Positions 62,194-64,000 of a stretch of 64,000 nucleotides of DNA are shown piece after piece. The translations under genes and the position numbers were made by a program. Location: the NCBI RefSeq assembly GCF_002218045.2, contig NZ_AP018685.1, forward strand, positions 1,612,001 to 1,676,000. The letters are read 5' to 3'. Under the pieces are notes generated by a model. The model saw nothing but the letters and a program-made list of their open reading frames with translations. It did no database searches and was not told the DNA's origin. The DNA is from Vibrio rumoiensis. GTDB taxonomy: Bacteria > Pseudomonadota > Gammaproteobacteria > Enterobacterales > Vibrionaceae. The first letter of the stretch is position 1. Every line of letters begins with the position of its first letter.

Positions 62194-62918
62194 GAGAATG
62201 CCTCCTGTGCGGTAAATTTACCATCGAGTAACGCACGACCAACGATCACGCCTGCCACACCAGAACCCTTCAATGCCGCAATATCTTCTAAGCGACCAAT
62301 ACCACCAGAAGATTGAAATTGTACTTGTGGATATTGATTACACAAATCTACGTACAGTTCGACATTAGAGCCAGTCAGTGTGCCATCGCGCGAAATATCA
62401 GTACACAACACGTGCGTTAAACCAACCGTTAAATAATCATCAATTAACGCTTCAATCGTCACACCTGAATCTTCTTGCCAGCCTGAAATCGCGACTCGAC
62501 GTACACCTTGCTCATCAATATTAATATCCAAGGCCAACACAATTTTTTCAGCGCCGTATTTTTCCATCCAACCTTTTACTAGCTCAGGTTGTTTTACAGC
62601 AGTAGAACCAACAACCACACGCTGAGCGCCAGCTTCAAGTAGATCGATCACATCTTGCTCAGTTCGCACACCACCACCGATTTGAATATTGGCTGGAGTA
62701 CCGGCAAGTAACTTAGCAATCAAATCTAATTGGCGGGCAGACGTATCTTTCGCGCCGGTTAAATCCACTAAATGAAGCCAGTCTGCGCCAGCTTGGTGAT
62801 ACAAGTTGAATTGCTCAACAGGATCAACTTTATATTCGGTCTTTTGGCCATAATCGCCTTGAAATAGGCGAACGACTTGACCATCAATTAAATCTAATGC
62901 GGGAATAATCAAACTCAA
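62175..62918 (-). CDS. hisA: ProFAR isomerase HisA
   Basis: HisA catalyses the Amadori isomerisation of ProFAR to PRFAR. The 247-residue barrel has catalytic Asp in PALDLIDG (about residue 9) and in CTDISRDGT, and phosphate loops in QIGGGVRTEQD and SSGGIGRLED. It lies 45 bases after hisH. Confidence 0.98.
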   Translation of the reverse strand: MSLIIPALDLIDGQVVRLFQGDYGQKTEYKVDPVEQFNLYHQAGADWLHLVDLTGAKDTSARQLDLIAKLLAGTPANIQIGGGVRTEQDVIDLLEAGAQRVVVGSTAVKQPELVKGWMEKYGAEKIVLALDINIDEQGVRRVAISGWQEDSGVTIEALIDDYLTVGLTHVLCTDISRDGTLTGSNVELYVDLCNQYPQVQFQSSGGIGRLEDIAALKGSGVAGVIVGRALLDGKFTAQEAFSCWQSE

Positions 62919-62963
62919 TTCCTTTTATATAATATCCATCTCATCACAATGAAGCGTGAGTCA

Positions 62964-63596
62964 TTAAAGTTCTAGAAAATTCTGAATTAATTTAGAGCCC
63001 GCTTTTGACGAACGCTCTGGATGAAACTGCACGCCATAATAATTACCACTCTGCAGCGCCGCGGTAAATGGATTGCCATAATCACAACTAGCAATCGTGT
63101 AATCGCCAACGGGCATGGCATAACTGTGCACAAAATAGAAATAGCTCTCTGGCGGAATATCGTTAAATAACGGATGACCTTGTTGTGGCTGAATGGTATT
63201 CCAGCCCATATGTGGCAAGGGTAAATCGCCAGTATTCATTAAGCGAACTTCCCCATCACATAAACCGAGGCAGTTCACGACCGACTTACCTTTCTGGCCT
63301 TTTTCTTCCGATAACTGACCTAAAAGTTGCATTCCTAAGCAGATCCCTAATAACGGTTTTTCTACTTGCTTAACCAAAGTAATGAGATCACGCTCTTCGA
63401 GGTTTTTCATCGCCTCCGATGCCGTGCCAACACCAGGTAAAAACAATTTATCTGCGGCCAGTACTACCGCAGGGTCTTTAGAAATCGTAACCTTATAACC
63501 CAGTCGCTCAATCGCAAATCGAACCGAAGAGACATTGGCACAACCGGTATCAATAATGACTACTTTTTGTGACTGTACTTGTGTCGCTGTCATCAC
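62964..63596 (-). CDS. hisH: imidazole glycerol phosphate synthase subunit HisH
   Basis: HisH is the glutaminase that supplies ammonia to HisF. The 210-residue class I amidotransferase has the nucleophile Cys86 in LGICLGMQLL and the His-Glu pair in VQFHPERSS near the C-terminus. It overlaps hisB by four bases; the next Met (63593) is an equally possible start. The N-terminus has about ten extra residues before VVIIDTGCANV. Confidence 0.97.
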   Translation of the reverse strand: MMTATQVQSQKVVIIDTGCANVSSVRFAIERLGYKVTISKDPAVVLAADKLFLPGVGTASEAMKNLEERDLITLVKQVEKPLLGICLGMQLLGQLSEEKGQKGKSVVNCLGLCDGEVRLMNTGDLPLPHMGWNTIQPQQGHPLFNDIPPESYFYFVHSYAMPVGDYTIASCDYGNPFTAALQSGNYYGVQFHPERSSKAGSKLIQNFLEL

Positions 63597-64000
63597 AACA
63601 CTCCTTTACTGCTTGGTAACTCAGTGCCTTCCACTTTAATAGCTTGTCGCAACGTACGACCAAACGCTTTAAATAAACTTTCAATAATGTGGTGATCATT
63701 ATCGCCCGTTGAGGATAGGTGAAGAGTACAAGCTAAAGTATCCGTTAGTGAACGGAAGAAGTGCACCACCATTTCAGTTGATAAGTCACCAACTTGTTCA
63801 CGGCTAAACTTGGCATCAAACTTTAAGTACGGGCGGCCAGATAAATCCAATCCACACTGCGCTAAACATTCATCCATCGGCAAGCTAAAACCAAAGCGAC
63901 CAATACCGCGCTTATCACCCAGTGCTTCTTTCAACGCTTGTCCTAAGGCTAGCGCGGTATCTTCAACCGTGTGGTGATCATCAATGTGCAGATCACCTTG
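63593..64000 (-). CDS. hisB: HisB, imidazoleglycerol-phosphate dehydratase part (5' partial)
   Basis: The visible 3' part encodes the dehydratase domain of HisB (sixth step; in gammaproteobacteria HisB also has a histidinol-phosphatase domain at its N-terminus). The frame is open to the right edge and includes DLHIDDHHTVEDTALALG, with the Mn-binding HHxxE type histidines, and the later FFRSLTDTLACTLHL. The start lies outside the window, so the phosphatase half cannot be seen. The gene overlaps hisH by four bases. Confidence 0.96.
   Translation of the reverse strand, partial: QGDLHIDDHHTVEDTALALGQALKEALGDKRGIGRFGFSLPMDECLAQCGLDLSGRPYLKFDAKFSREQVGDLSTEMVVHFFRSLTDTLACTLHLSSTGDNDHHIIESLFKAFGRTLRQAIKVEGTELPSSKGVL

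Overview
The window looks like a chromosomal segment of a marine gammaproteobacterium in the Vibrionaceae, probably Vibrio or a close relative. The evidence is gene content and order: aspS-ruvC-ruvA-ruvB, cydA-cydB-cydX-ybgE, ybgC-tolQ-tolR-tolA-tolB-pal-cpoB and nadA lie in one long run; the propionate locus is of the acnD/prpF type with a GntR-family regulator; cysS is divergent from ppiB-lpxH; and a histidine operon runs off the right edge. No database search was possible, so all family names come from motif recognition.

Layout. 1-11 kb: the 3' part of a YgiQ-type radical SAM gene, a PLP-dependent ACC deaminase/D-cysteine desulfhydrase-like gene, speA-speB (arginine to putrescine), an MscS-type channel, a Cache-GGDEF diguanylate cyclase and an alpha/beta hydrolase. 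11-18.4 kb: a methylcitrate-cycle operon on the minus strand in the order GntR regulator, prpB, prpC, acnD, prpF, with a 97-bp tandem repeat between prpB and prpC. 18.6-28.5 kb: a restriction/defence block made of a membrane-anchored Mrr-like nuclease, a multidomain HNH endonuclease, a small SAM methyltransferase and a complete type I system (hsdM-hsdS-hsdR). 28.8-31.5 kb: tRNA-Ser(GGA), a 44-residue secreted peptide gene, alaE, a UPF0149 gene and a second repeat array. 31.5-46.1 kb: core genes on the minus strand (nadA, the Tol-Pal operon, the cytochrome bd operon including an unlisted-size cydX, ruvCAB, aspS). 46.5-51.8 kb, plus strand: cmoA-cmoB, then a three-gene cassette of a retropepsin-like lipoprotein, an inactive-transglutaminase/7TM protein and an ATP-grasp ligase. 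51.9-57.4 kb: tdk, cysS, ppiB, lpxH, a degenerate EAL-HDOD gene and a YchJ-like gene. 57.4-60.5 kb: an EmrAB-type pump with a MarR regulator. 60.7-64 kb: hisIE, hisF, hisA, hisH and the 3' part of hisB.

How the genes fit together. Most of the window is housekeeping: polyamine synthesis, propionate oxidation, respiration, envelope integrity, Holliday-junction processing, tRNA wobble modification, NAD and histidine synthesis. The accessory parts are the restriction block, the pump and the repeat arrays. The parts most worth a second look are the protease/7TM/ATP-grasp cassette at 48.5-51.8 kb, whose substrate I cannot name; the HNH protein with a possible modified-DNA-sensing N-terminus; the secreted peptide at 29.2 kb; and a family of TCGAG-rich intergenic repeats (97-bp, about 117-bp and 7-bp periods) scattered through the window.
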